Positions 17,770 to 26,530 are shown, counted from the first letter of the stretch. The stretch is DNA of 64,000 nt from Streptomyces sp. Alt3 (GCF_030719215.1 NZ_CP120983.1:3844001-3908000); one strand, 5' to 3'. Numbers and translations are program-made. Notes: generated by a model not told the origin, from the letters alone.

Positions 17770-18516
17770 TCAGTCGGAGAGCCGGTGCTGCGCGTGGATC
17801 GTCAGTGCATCCCGTACGAAGACGGCGGTTCCGTCCCCGTGGCGATCGTAGTTCCTCCCGAAGCGGGGATCGGCGACGTACATCTCCCCGAGCCCGGTCA
17901 CATACGCGCGGGTGACCTCGGCCGTCGCCGACAGCCACGCGCAGTGCCGCCGCGCGATGTCCTGCGCCTCCTCGCCGCCGGGCTCCAGGCCGGCGGCCCT
18001 GGCCGCCCCGTAGTCCCGGGCGATGTCCTCGTGCACGCCCTGGAAGCGGACGCGTTCGGCCTCGCTCAGCCCACGCCACCACCGGCCGCTCCGCTCGTAC
18101 GCCTCCCGGCCCCAGCGTTCGGTGACCTCCTCCTCGTACGCCGTGTGGTCGAAACCGTCGAACACTTCCTCGGCCATGAGGTCCTCCCCTTCCTCGGTCC
18201 TGCGCAGAGTGGTCCGCACCGAGGCGATCTGCCGCCCGATGCGCTCCCGCTCCTGCTCCAGCAGACGCAGATGGGTCCGGAGAGCCGCCGCGGTGTCCCG
18301 CTGCCCTTCCAGCACGTCCTTGATCGCGGGCAGAGGGAGCCCCAGCTCCCGCAGCAGCAGGATGCGCTGGAGCCGGACCAGGGCCTCCTGGTCGTAATAG
18401 CGGTAGCCGTTGGCGCCCTTACGGCTCGGCACGAGAAGACCGACGTCTCCGTAGTGCCGCAGGGTCCGGCTCGTGGTGCCGGCCCGCCGGGCGATTTCCT
18501 GTATGGACCACTCCAT
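17770..18516 (-). CDS. MerR-family regulator with TipAS-type antibiotic-recognition domain
   Basis: Residues 1-~70 form the MerR winged helix (MEWSIQEIARRAGTTSRTLRHY, then GYRYYDQEAL). Residues ~75-110 form the dimerising coiled coil. Residues ~115-245 match the TipAS ligand domain, including RWWRGLSEAERVRFQ-like and YVADPRFGRNYDRHG segments. TipA of S. lividans is activated by covalent binding of thiopeptides such as thiostrepton. This homologue of 248 residues has the full TipAL layout. Its promoter has a 19-base spacer with an internal dyad, so autoregulation is likely. The inducer is not known from sequence. Confidence 0.88.
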   Translation of the reverse strand: MEWSIQEIARRAGTTSRTLRHYGDVGLLVPSRKGANGYRYYDQEALVRLQRILLLRELGLPLPAIKDVLEGQRDTAAALRTHLRLLEQERERIGRQIASVRTTLRRTEEGEDLMAEEVFDGFDHTAYEEEVTERWGREAYERSGRWWRGLSEAERVRFQGVHEDIARDYGAARAAGLEPGGEEAQDIARRHCAWLSATAEVTRAYVTGLGEMYVADPRFGRNYDRHGDGTAVFVRDALTIHAQHRLSD

Positions 18517-18523
18517 GCCGGAA

Positions 18524-18554
18524 ACGCTAGATCTTCACGCAGCGTCAAGGTCAA
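18524..18554 (-). promoter_or_regulatory. MerR-type promoter with 19-base spacer, probably leaderless
   Basis: On the minus strand TTGACC (18549-18554) and TAGCGT (18524-18529) are separated by 19 bases. The overlong spacer is the hallmark of promoters activated by MerR proteins. A 17-base dyad (CTTgACGC-t-GCGTgAAG) fills the spacer. The expected start of transcription falls at or next to the ATG at 18516, implying a leaderless mRNA. Confidence 0.65.
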
Positions 18555-18585
18555 GCCCGTCACCACCGACCCGGTGGCGGCACAT

Positions 18586-18625
18586 GACAGAGGCCCGGAT
18601 CCTTGGAAGGATCCGGGCCTCTGTC
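18586..18625. terminator. Strong stem-loop terminator after initiator tRNA-Met
   Basis: GACAGAGGCCCGGATCC and its exact complement form a 17-base stem around TTGGAA. It starts six bases past the tRNA 3' end and ends transcription of the leftward tRNA gene. It also insulates the TipA-like gene. Confidence 0.85.
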
Positions 18626-18630
18626 TTCAG

Positions 18631-18704
18631 TAGCGGGGACAGGATTTGAACCTGCGACCTCTGGGTTATGAGCCCAGCGAGCTACCGAGCTGCTCCACCC
18701 CGCG
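18631..18704 (-). tRNA. Initiator tRNA-Met (CAT)
   Basis: The cloverleaf folds with a CAT anticodon. It has the initiator marks: an unpaired first acceptor position (C1 opposite T72) and three consecutive G-C pairs next to the anticodon loop (GGGCTCATAACCC). CCA is not encoded. Confidence 0.93.
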
Positions 18705-19096
18705 TCGTTGTGATTGCAACTCTACGCCATCCGGGAGGGTGCTCCGACCATTTACGACCGCCGCGCCCCCGCTCCCCTCATCACCGGAAAGTCGACCTGA
18801 CCGGCCATTCTTTCCAACAGGACGTGCGTAAAGGGGAGTTGGCAGGCGGAGTGGCGTGATCAAGGGTACTGCCGCACCCCTAATTCCATGTGCTGCCGTC
18901 CGGAGGACCTGGTCCGCCCCGGCGCACGGCGCTCCGCGATTGCGCCGCCTCCGGAGCGGCGGGACGCTGGGAGGGTCAACTTTTCGGTGTCCGTCCCGTC
19001 CGCCCGGCGCCCCCCGGGTGCCGGCGCCGGCCGGTGATCCCCGTCCGCAGCGGTGGTGCCGGAGCGAGCCGGACGCACGCGCGCTAGGAGACGATC
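18705..19096. other. Intergenic region upstream of the flavin oxidase gene
   Basis: The first part carries the promoter of the leftward tRNA gene. The stretch near 18800-18860 is comparatively AT-rich and could hold it. No credible coding frame is seen. The last bases before 19097 contain GGAGACGATC, the ribosome site of the oxidase gene. Confidence 0.4.
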
Positions 19097-20482
19097 ATGG
19101 ACGGCGCCCTCCTCGAATCGATGGGCAGCGCTCTGCGCGGACCGGTCATCGGCCCCGACGACCAGGAGTACGGGCAGGCCCGTGCGGTCTACAACGCCAT
19201 GATCGACAAGAAACCGGCGGCCGTGGTCCTGTGCCACGACACGGCGGACGTCATGGAGGCCGTGAAGTTCGTCCGGGAGAACGGCCTGGACGTCGCCGTC
19301 CGGGGCGGCGGGCACAGCGGCCCCGGACTGGGCCTCTCCGACGGCGCGGTCACACTCGACCTCTCCCCCATGCGCGGCGTGCGGGTCGACCCGGCCACCC
19401 AGACAGCCCAGGCCGACGGAGGTGCGACGCTGGGGGACTTCGACCACGCCACCCACGCGTTCGGACTCGCCACCCCGGCGGGCATCATGTCCACGACCGG
19501 GATCGGCGGGCTCACCCTGGGCGGCGGCCACGGCTACCTCACCCGCAAGTACGGCCTCTCGGTGGACAATCTGGTCTCCGCGGACGTGGTCCTGGCCGAC
19601 GGCACCTTCGTCTCCGCGAACCCGAGCGAGCACTCCGACCTGTTCTGGGCGCTCCGGGGCGGCGGCGGCAACTTCGGCGTCGTCACGTCGTTCGACTTCG
19701 AGCTGCACCCCGTGGACACGGTGGGTGTAGCGATCACCCTGTGGCCCCTGGAGCTCTTCCACGACGTCATCCGGTGGTACCGCGACTTCCTGCCGCAGGC
19801 GCCGGACGACCTGTACGGCTTCTTCGCCTCGCTGACGGTGCCGCCGGGCCCGCCCTTCCCCGAGGAGATCCACGGACGGAAGATGTGCGGGGTCATCTGG
19901 TCCTCGACGGCGGATCCGGAATCCCTGGGCGAGACCCTCGCCGTCGTGAACGAACCCGGGCCGCCCGCCTTCCACTTCACGGCGCCGATGCCCTACCCGG
20001 CCCTGCAGAGCATGTTCGACGCACTGATGCCGGCCGGCCTCCAGTGGTACTGGCGGGGCGACTTCTTCGACCGGATCACGGACGACGCCGCCGACGTGCA
20101 CGCCTCCTTCGCCGAGAAGCTCCCCACCGGCCTGTCGACCATGCACCTGTACCCGGTCGACGGCGCCGCGGGCCGTGTCGGCCCCGACGACACCGCGTGG
20201 GCCTACCGCGACGCACACTGGTCCGGCGTCATCGCCGGCATCGACCCCGACCCGGCCAACGCGGCGGCGCTGCGCGAGTGGGCCGTCGGCTACTGGGAGG
20301 CGCTGCACCCGCACTCCATGGGCGGCGGTTACGTGAACTTCATCGGCACCGACGAGTCCCAGGACCGCGTCAAGGCCACCTACCGGGGGCATTACGACCG
20401 GCTCGCGGAGGCCAAGCGGACGTACGATCCGCACAACCTCTTCCACGCAAACCAGAACATCGAGCCCGCGCCGCCGCACTGA
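19097..20482 (+). CDS. FAD-binding (BBE-like) oxidoreductase
   Basis: The 461-residue enzyme has the PCMH-type FAD domain (residues ~35-215). It contains AVRGGGHSGPGLGLSDG, whose His is the usual 8-alpha-histidyl FAD site, and GGLTLGGGHGYLTRKYGLS. The C-terminal berberine-bridge segment is seen in DPHNLFHANQNI. The Cys used for a second covalent flavin link in BBE-type enzymes is not seen at the expected position. It probably oxidises a sugar, alcohol or secondary metabolite with oxygen. No secretion signal. It stands alone; substrate unknown. Confidence 0.88.
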   Translation: MDGALLESMGSALRGPVIGPDDQEYGQARAVYNAMIDKKPAAVVLCHDTADVMEAVKFVRENGLDVAVRGGGHSGPGLGLSDGAVTLDLSPMRGVRVDPATQTAQADGGATLGDFDHATHAFGLATPAGIMSTTGIGGLTLGGGHGYLTRKYGLSVDNLVSADVVLADGTFVSANPSEHSDLFWALRGGGGNFGVVTSFDFELHPVDTVGVAITLWPLELFHDVIRWYRDFLPQAPDDLYGFFASLTVPPGPPFPEEIHGRKMCGVIWSSTADPESLGETLAVVNEPGPPAFHFTAPMPYPALQSMFDALMPAGLQWYWRGDFFDRITDDAADVHASFAEKLPTGLSTMHLYPVDGAAGRVGPDDTAWAYRDAHWSGVIAGIDPDPANAAALREWAVGYWEALHPHSMGGGYVNFIGTDESQDRVKATYRGHYDRLAEAKRTYDPHNLFHANQNIEPAPPH

Positions 20483-20691
20483 CCGTCACGCCGGGCCCGC
20501 AATACCGGGGGAAAGCCGTGCTGGGAGGGTTACAGTCTGCATGCACCGCCGCACACATGATCCGGACGCCCCCGGAGCGGCGCGGCACCGGTAGCGGCAC
20601 GTCGTCGCCGTACCGGTCGGGACCGGTCCGGCATCGAATGCGGAGGCTCGGTCACGGGGCTCTCTCCACACCTACGTACAGGACACCTGAG

Positions 20692-20841
20692 ATGACCGAC
20701 ATGCCCGCCCGCACGATCCAGCGGCACGCCGACACCGCGACCACGACCGACACGGGCGCCGCGGCCCCGCTGCCCTCGCCGCAGTACGCGGGCCTGTTCA
20801 TCGAGCCCGACCTGCCGCCGTTCACCGACGAGTCCGAGTGA
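20692..20841 (+). CDS. Small hypothetical protein (49 residues)
   Basis: The frame starts MTDMPARTIQRHADTATTTD and ends SPQYAGLFIEPDLPPFTDES-E. It is short, has no Cys and no membrane segment, and its C-terminal third is acidic and Pro-rich. An AGGA lies nine bases upstream of the ATG. It precedes another small gene by 59 bases. I do not recognise the family. The sharp change from a low-complexity Thr/Ala stretch to an ordered C-terminus is reminiscent of a leader/core peptide, but nothing else supports a RiPP. Confidence 0.55.
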   Translation: MTDMPARTIQRHADTATTTDTGAAAPLPSPQYAGLFIEPDLPPFTDESE

Positions 20842-20900
20842 TCCGGGAGCTTGTGACCTGCCCCGAGTGACCGCCCCGGCCGCACGGTCGTTGGGAGACC

Positions 20901-21122
20901 ATGCGCATCCGTATCGGCGTGGTCGTCCTCGCAGTGGTCCTGCTGATCTCCGCGTACATCTCGAACATCCCGTCCGCGGCCGATACCGAGGCCGCCTGCC
21001 GGCGGGCCCTCGACAACCTGTCGACGTGGACCAACCGGCCGGACGTGTGCCTGGACGTGTCCTCGGAGACCTACCGGACGTTCCTCCTGATGTACCAGTT
21101 GCGGGAGGAAGGCCTGGATTAG
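20901..21122 (+). CDS. Small membrane-anchored or exported protein (73 residues)
   Basis: One N-terminal hydrophobic segment (IGVVVLAVVLLISAYIS, residues ~5-21) is followed by ~50 soluble residues with two Cys (positions ~33 and ~50) that could form a disulfide outside the membrane. The ribosome site TTGGGAG is well placed. No named family recognised. It converges with the solute-binding protein gene. Confidence 0.65.
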   Translation: MRIRIGVVVLAVVLLISAYISNIPSAADTEAACRRALDNLSTWTNRPDVCLDVSSETYRTFLLMYQLREEGLD

Positions 21123-21144
21123 GGTCCAGGCCCCCCGGCCCGGA

Positions 21145-22485
21145 TCAGCCCTGCTGTTCCTTCCACTCCGCCTGGGCCTCGTCGAGGTTCTCGGCGAGCG
21201 TGTCCAGGAAGTCCTTGGCGCTCGTCTTGCCGAGCATCACCTTCTGGAAGCCCGCCTCGCTGTCGGCCTTGGACAGGGTGTTCCAGTCCGGCAGGTAGTA
21301 GGGGAGCTGGACGATCCTGGTGTCGCCGGAGAACAGCGCCTCGGCACCGAGCTTCGTGGTCTCGGCCTCGTCGAGCCAGGGGTCCTCGGCCGCTTCCTTG
21401 TTGGCCGGGATCAGGCCGGCGGACTCGCTGAACTTGGAGTTCGAGGCGTGGGAGGCGGCGAACTCGATGAACTTCCAGGCCGCCGCCTTGTTCTCGGACG
21501 ACTTGAGCAGGCCGAGGCCGGAGACCGGGTTGGAGACCATCACCCGGGTCCCGTCGGCGAGTTCCGGCTGCGGGATGCCACGGAACTTGGCGTTGCCGAG
21601 CGAACTCACGTGGTCCTGGTAGGAGCCCAGGTTGTGGTTGAGCATGGCGATGCCGCCGGAGTCGAACTGGGCGACCATCTTGGTGAAGTCGTTGTTGAGG
21701 TCGGCCTCGGGAGTGGCCTTCCTGTACAGACCGACGTACTTCTCCAGTGCCGCGACGTTCTTCGGGTCGTTGACCGTCGTCTTCGTCTGTGACTCGTCCC
21801 AGAACGAACCGATGCCGGACTGCCCGTACATCGCGTCCAGTGCCTGGGCGATGGAACCCGGGCCACCGCGGATGGTGTAGCCGAACTGGTTCTTCTTCTT
21901 GTCCGTCAGCTTCGCGGCGGCCTCGTAGAACTCGTCCCAGGTGTCCGGCTCGTCGAGGCCGGCCTTCTCGAACAGGTCCGTGCGGTAGTACAGGACGCCG
22001 TTCGTGGCGGAGATCGGCACCGTGTACATCTCGTCCCGGCCGGCGGCGCTCCGCACGTTCTCGACCATCGCCTCGTTGAGCTTGCCCTTGAGCGAGCTCT
22101 CCTCGATCCGGTCGTCGAGCGGCTCCAGGGCGTCCTGTGCGGTGATTCCGGCGACCATCGCGGCGCCGACACCGCCGACGTCCGGCAGACCGCCCCCCTG
22201 GATGGCGGTGTCGTACTTCGACTGCGCCTCGGTGGAGGCGATGCCCACGTACTGCACGTCGATGTCCGGGTTGGCCTTCTCGAAGTCGGCGATGATCTCC
22301 TTCCAGATCGCCGTGCGGACACCCCCGTTCTCGTCCCAGAACACGATCTTCCCGGTCCCGGAGCCCTCCGCGCCCTTGGCGCCGGTGATGCCGCTCCCGT
22401 CGTCACCGCAGGCGGTGGCGGTGAGGGCCAGAGCCGACACCAGGGATATCGCGGCGGCGAGACGGCTGTTGCGGGGCTTGATCAT
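21145..22485 (-). CDS. Extracellular solute-binding lipoprotein (ABC sugar type), orphan
   Basis: The 446-residue precursor has a basic start and hydrophobic core, then a lipobox ending ALTATAC (Cys ~26), so it is a lipoprotein outside the membrane. The mature part has the family-1 sugar-binding fold with the segments VFWDENGGVRTAIWKEI near the start and TNGVLYYRTDLFEKAGLD-PDTWDE near residue 150. It should capture a sugar or oligosaccharide for an ABC importer, but no permease or ATPase gene is next to it. Start at 22485 chosen because the signal peptide then has normal length; an upstream start nine codons earlier is possible. Confidence 0.87.
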   Translation of the reverse strand: MIKPRNSRLAAAISLVSALALTATACGDDGSGITGAKGAEGSGTGKIVFWDENGGVRTAIWKEIIADFEKANPDIDVQYVGIASTEAQSKYDTAIQGGGLPDVGGVGAAMVAGITAQDALEPLDDRIEESSLKGKLNEAMVENVRSAAGRDEMYTVPISATNGVLYYRTDLFEKAGLDEPDTWDEFYEAAAKLTDKKKNQFGYTIRGGPGSIAQALDAMYGQSGIGSFWDESQTKTTVNDPKNVAALEKYVGLYRKATPEADLNNDFTKMVAQFDSGGIAMLNHNLGSYQDHVSSLGNAKFRGIPQPELADGTRVMVSNPVSGLGLLKSSENKAAAWKFIEFAASHASNSKFSESAGLIPANKEAAEDPWLDEAETTKLGAEALFSGDTRIVQLPYYLPDWNTLSKADSEAGFQKVMLGKTSAKDFLDTLAENLDEAQAEWKEQQG

Positions 22486-22837
22486 GGTCGGCTCTCTTCT
22501 CTGAGTGCTCACCGGCGGGGCGCAGGGCAGCTGGGCGCCGCAGCGTGAACCGTGCGGGGTGGAGGTGCTTCGGGGAAGCGCAGGGCTCCGGCAGTCCTGC
22601 GGAGCCGGAGGGAACCGATGGGCCGGGACGAGTCCGGGCGGGCGCGCGGGGGCCCTCAGCGTCTCCCGCGGCGCCGGGGGCGGCAGGGGAGAGGGCTCGG
22701 GGCTGGCTGCATGCGGCGCTCGGCTCTCATATCGCGTCTCATATATGACATACGAAGGGCAACGCGAAGAACGTAAATCGGCCCACCCCCCCGGTCAATG
22801 CCCGTGCAGCAGAAACTTCTCCGCCCGGGAACGCAGG
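22486..22837. promoter_or_regulatory. Control region of the solute-binding protein gene, with AT-rich palindrome
   Basis: Most of this interval is GC-rich and non-coding. At 22725-22760 it turns AT-rich and contains the perfect palindrome TCATATATGA (22739-22748), with a related TCATAT eight to ten bases to the left. Such sites are typical operators for GntR- or LacI-type sugar regulators. The regulator is not in the window. Confidence 0.45.
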
Positions 22838-22881
22838 AGCGCCCCGGTCGCCGGAACAGGAGTTCCGACGGCCGGGGCGCT
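22838..22881 (-). terminator. Terminator of the MFS transporter gene
   Basis: AGCGCCCCGG and its perfect complement bracket a further imperfect stem (TCGCCGGAAC / GTTCCGACGG). It lies 15 bases beyond the transporter stop codon, read leftward. Confidence 0.75.
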
Positions 22882-22895
22882 CCCGGGTGTCGCGG

Positions 22896-24350
22896 TCAGG
22901 CTTCGACGGCGACCTTGTCCGTCGCGGAGGGCCCGGTCCGGTCGCCGTCGGCGGCGGGGCGGACGAGGCCCGGGATCAGCGCGGCGACCGCGGCGGCGAC
23001 GAGGGCGACCCCGCAGCCGATCATCAGGCCGACGCGGAACCCGTCCTCGGAGGCGAGCGAGAAGCCGCCGAGCTCCATGGTCATCTGCGCCAGCACCACA
23101 CCGATGACCGCCGAACCGATGGTCGTACCCAGCGAACGCATCAGGGTGTTGAAGCCGTTGGCCGCGGCGGTCTCCGAGAGCGGGACCGAGCTCATGATCA
23201 GGGCGGGCATCGCGCCGTAGGCCAGGCCGACACCACTGTTGATGACGATTCCGACGATCATCAGGCCCCAGGCGGAGCCCATCAGGAAGAGGGAGAGGCC
23301 GTAGCCGAGGGAGATCACGAGGGCGCCGAGGACGAGTGCGATCTTGGGCCCACGTGCGTTGATCAGCTTTCCGCCGAGCGGCGAGACGATCATCATCATC
23401 ACGCCACCGGGAGCCATCCAGAGACCCGCGGCCAGCATCGACTGCCCGAGGCCGTACCCCGTGGCCTCGGGGAACTGCAGCAGCTGCGGGGCGATGAGCA
23501 TGAAGGAGTACATGCCGACGCCGACCAGGATCGACGAGATGTTGGTGAGCAGCACACGCGGACGGGCGGTGGTGCGCAGGTCGACGAGCGGGTCACGGGT
23601 GCGCAGCTCGTAGAACCCCCAGGTGCCGAGGGCCACGACGGCGACCGCGAACAGGCCGAGCGTGGTGCCCGAACCCCAGCCCCAGTCGGCGCCCTTGGAG
23701 ATCGCCAGCAGGAGGGACACCAGGCCGATGGCGAGGCCGATCGCGCCGGGGGCGTCGAAGCGCTGTCCCTTCGCCCCGGCCGGGACGTCGGGGACGAAGA
23801 CGTAGATGAGCACGGCGATCATCACCGCCAGGACCGCGGAACCCCAGAACAGCACGCGCCAGCTGGCGTACTCGGCGACGGCGGCGGAGATCGGCAGGCC
23901 GAGGGCGCCGCCGATGCCCATGGAGGCGCTGACGAGCGCGATCGAGCCGCTGAGCTTCTCGGAGGGCACCACGTCGCGCAGGAGCGCGATACCCAGCGGC
24001 ACCATGCCCATGCCCATGCCCTGGAGACCGCGCCCGACGATCATCGGGACCACGGAGGAGGCCAGTGCGCACACGACGGACCCGACGACCAGCGGGACCG
24101 CGCAGGCCAGCAGCATGCGGCGCTTGCCGAGGAGGTCACCGAGCCTGCCGGTGACCGGTACGCACACGCCCGCGACCAGGAGGGTGACGGTGACCACCCA
24201 GGCCGCGTTGGAGGACGAGGTGTCCAGAATCCGCGGCAGCTCCGCGATCAGCGGAGTCACCAGCGTCTGCATCACGGCGGCGACGGTGCCGGCGAGTGCC
24301 AGCGTCGTGATCACACCGCCTGCGCGGGCTGTGGGCTGGGGCGTGTCCAT
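22896..24350 (-). CDS. MFS drug-efflux transporter, DHA2 (EmrB/QacA) family
   Basis: The 484-residue protein has about 14 hydrophobic segments, the number expected for DHA2 exporters. Motif A is GRLGDLLGKRRMLL (residues ~68-82) and motif C-like ISAAVAEYASWRVLFW lies near 155. These proteins expel drugs or small organic molecules with proton antiport. It is divergent from a MarR regulator 177 bases away, a classic arrangement in which the MarR protein represses the pump until a substrate binds. Confidence 0.9.
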   Translation of the reverse strand: MDTPQPTARAGGVITTLALAGTVAAVMQTLVTPLIAELPRILDTSSSNAAWVVTVTLLVAGVCVPVTGRLGDLLGKRRMLLACAVPLVVGSVVCALASSVVPMIVGRGLQGMGMGMVPLGIALLRDVVPSEKLSGSIALVSASMGIGGALGLPISAAVAEYASWRVLFWGSAVLAVMIAVLIYVFVPDVPAGAKGQRFDAPGAIGLAIGLVSLLLAISKGADWGWGSGTTLGLFAVAVVALGTWGFYELRTRDPLVDLRTTARPRVLLTNISSILVGVGMYSFMLIAPQLLQFPEATGYGLGQSMLAAGLWMAPGGVMMMIVSPLGGKLINARGPKIALVLGALVISLGYGLSLFLMGSAWGLMIVGIVINSGVGLAYGAMPALIMSSVPLSETAAANGFNTLMRSLGTTIGSAVIGVVLAQMTMELGGFSLASEDGFRVGLMIGCGVALVAAAVAALIPGLVRPAADGDRTGPSATDKVAVEA

Positions 24351-24394
24351 ATCGCGGGTCCTCGGCTATCCGGTCGGTTCGATGGGAGACTTGG

Positions 24395-24460
24395 TATCGT
24401 ACACGTCTATTGCATCATGCACATTGTGTGGCCTATGCAAGTCTTCGTAAACATACGATG
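24395..24460. promoter_or_regulatory. Shared promoter/operator of the MFS and MarR genes
   Basis: This AT-rich core contains the dyad TGCAT-C-ATGCA (24411-24421), preceded by T to give TTGCAT, and a further ATGCAA half-site at 24435-24440. Outer TCGTA/TACGA repeats flank them. MarR dimers bind such short palindromes. The position between both genes fits mutual repression. Confidence 0.6.
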
Positions 24461-24527
24461 AAGTCGGCACGCACGACGGCACGACGACACACCGGCCCGC
24501 CCGGCAGGAAGCAGGAGGTGCCCGCGC

Positions 24528-24983
24528 ATGAAGAGGGCAACGCACGAGGTCGAGTACGAGCAGATGCTGCTCAGTCGGCACGGCCTGCTGACCCACAGAA
24601 AGGGACGCCGCAAGGACGGCCTCCTGGAGCGCAGCGCGTACGTCCTGCTCAGCCGCATCCGCGTACAGGGCCCCATGTCCGTCGGTGAGCTCAGCGAGGC
24701 CTTCGACCTCGACGTCTCCACGCTCAACCGGCAGACCGCCGCGGTCATGCGCGCCGGCTTCGTGGAGCGCATCCCCGACCCGGACGGGGGCATGGCCCGC
24801 AAGTTCCGCATCACGGAGGAGGGGGCGAGAACCCTCGACGCGGAACGCGAGGGCATGGTCAGCTCCCTGGAGCGCGTCATGGCCGACTGGGCCGACGAGG
24901 ACATCTCCGCCTTCGCGGGCTACCTGCGGCGCTTCAACTCCGACATCGAACGCATCGGCGGCCGCCCCTGGCCGCGCCCCTGA
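24528..24983 (+). CDS. MarR-family transcriptional regulator
   Basis: The 151-residue protein has a winged-helix core (residues ~35-110). It contains the recognition segment MSVGELSEAFDLDVSTLNRQ and the wing ERIPDPDGGMARKFRITEEG. The AGGAGG ribosome site lies ten bases before the ATG. It is divergent from the MFS exporter and is its likely repressor. Ligand unknown. Confidence 0.88.
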   Translation: MKRATHEVEYEQMLLSRHGLLTHRKGRRKDGLLERSAYVLLSRIRVQGPMSVGELSEAFDLDVSTLNRQTAAVMRAGFVERIPDPDGGMARKFRITEEGARTLDAEREGMVSSLERVMADWADEDISAFAGYLRRFNSDIERIGGRPWPRP

Positions 24984-25031
24984 GCCAGTGCCGGGAAGGG
25001 GCCGCGAGGACCCGTTCCCGGCTGCTGCGCC

Positions 25032-26033
25032 TCACGGCGCCCGGCGGGCGAAGGACGCGAGGCGATCGGCGAGCTCGGCGACGAGGTCGCGCAGTTCGTC
25101 GGGGCGCTCGATGACGAAGGGCCGATCGAGCGCGGCCAGCACCGGAGGCAGCCAGTCGAGCCGCTCCGCCCTGATGCCGACACGCCACCAGCGTCCGGGC
25201 GTCGGGTCGTCACCGGCCGCGGGCCCCTGCTCCTCCTCCAGGATCGCGACGGCTGCGGGGAGCCGGGCCCTGATCTGCTCGGCCGTTCCATGGATCCGCA
25301 GGGCCACCTCGTGCCGGTACCCGGCCGTGGCGAACCCCGACAGCACGCGCGCGGCGGGATCGGTACCCGCGGGCACCTCGAACGACCCGGGGAGCGCCCG
25401 TGCGTCGGCGATGCGGTCGAGCCGGAAGGTACGGTCCTCGCCGATCCCGGGGTCCCTGCCTGTGACGTACCACCGGCCCGCGTGGGCGACGATCCCGTAG
25501 GCGTGCAGCGTTCGTTCGTCACGCCGGCCGTCACCGCCGGTGTACCTCATCGAGACCGGCCGGCTGTGACGCACCGCGTCGGCGAGCGTGAGCAGGACCC
25601 CGGTGTCCGGGGCGGCGAGCTCACCGGGCCCGTCCGTGAAGGCGAGGGATCCGAGAAGCGTGTCGAGCCGGCCCGCGAGGTGTCCGGGCAGCACACGCCG
25701 GATCTTGGCGGACGCCGTCTCGCTCGCGGTGTGCCCCGCCGCCAACGTCCCCGCCCTGCGCCCCGCCACCAGGCCGAGCAGCACGGCCAGCGCCTCGTCG
25801 TCGCTCAGCATGAGGGGTGGCAGCCGGTATCCGGCGCCGAGCCTGTACCCGCCGTACCGGCCCCGTACCGACTCCACGGGCACATCGAGGTCGATCAGCT
25901 GGTCCACGTACCGCCGCACGGTCCGCCCGTCGACGCCGAGCCGGTCGGCGAGCTCGGCCACCGTGCGCGTGCCGCCGGACTGCAGCAGCTCCAGGAGTGT
26001 CAGCACACGGCCGGCGGGTCGGGTCATGGTCAC
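25032..26033 (-). CDS. YafY-type regulator with HTH_11 and WYL domains
   Basis: The 333-residue protein has an N-terminal HTH_11 domain (VAELADRLGVDGRTVRRYVD, residues ~24-43). The WYL domain is at ~140-215 (AYGIVAHAGRWYVTGRDP), and a C-terminal WCX extension follows. WYL regulators sense nucleic-acid or small-molecule ligands and often control a divergent gene. It is divergent from a VOC protein gene, with 98 bases between them. A second in-frame ATG two codons in is an alternative start. Confidence 0.88.
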   Translation of the reverse strand: MTMTRPAGRVLTLLELLQSGGTRTVAELADRLGVDGRTVRRYVDQLIDLDVPVESVRGRYGGYRLGAGYRLPPLMLSDDEALAVLLGLVAGRRAGTLAAGHTASETASAKIRRVLPGHLAGRLDTLLGSLAFTDGPGELAAPDTGVLLTLADAVRHSRPVSMRYTGGDGRRDERTLHAYGIVAHAGRWYVTGRDPGIGEDRTFRLDRIADARALPGSFEVPAGTDPAARVLSGFATAGYRHEVALRIHGTAEQIRARLPAAVAILEEEQGPAAGDDPTPGRWWRVGIRAERLDWLPPVLAALDRPFVIERPDELRDLVAELADRLASFARRAP

Positions 26034-26131
26034 AGCCTAGAACCGATACAGGACGGAAACTGTCCACTATCTCCCCTAGCCTCCGACATGCACGACGCCG
26101 GAACGACGTCGGCACGACCTGGGAGGCCCTC

Positions 26132-26530
26132 ATGAACTTCGTCTCGATCCGCATCATCACCGGTGACGTCGCACGCCTCGTCACCTTCTACGAGCGGGTC
26201 ACGGAGGTGCGGGCGGAGTGGGCCAACGACGACTTCGCCGAACTCAGGACACCCGCCGCCACTCTCGCGATCGCGAGCACCCGCACCGTCCCCCTGTTCG
26301 CCCCCGGCTCCGCCCGCCCGGCGGAGAACCACAGCGTGATCACCGAGTTCCTCGTCGACGACGTGGACCGTGTGCACCGGAACCTGAGCGGCTTCGTCAC
26401 CGAGTTCGTGGCCGGGCCCACCACGATGCCCTGGGGCAACCGTTCGCTGCTGTTCCGGGACCCGGACGGCAACCTCGTCAACCTCTTCACCCCCGTCACC
26501 CCAGCGGCTGTCGAGAAGTTCGCGCGCTGA
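26132..26530 (+). CDS. VOC-superfamily (glyoxalase/bleomycin-resistance-like) protein
   Basis: The 132-residue protein shows the paired beta-alpha-beta-beta-beta fold: SIRIITGDVARLVTFYERVT at the start and SLLFRDPDGNLVNLFTPV near the end, the latter with the usual metal-site Asp/Asn region. Members bind or modify small hydrophobic or electrophilic compounds. It is divergent from the WYL regulator, which probably controls it. The ribosome site is GGGAGG. Substrate unknown. Confidence 0.87.
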   Translation: MNFVSIRIITGDVARLVTFYERVTEVRAEWANDDFAELRTPAATLAIASTRTVPLFAPGSARPAENHSVITEFLVDDVDRVHRNLSGFVTEFVAGPTTMPWGNRSLLFRDPDGNLVNLFTPVTPAAVEKFAR

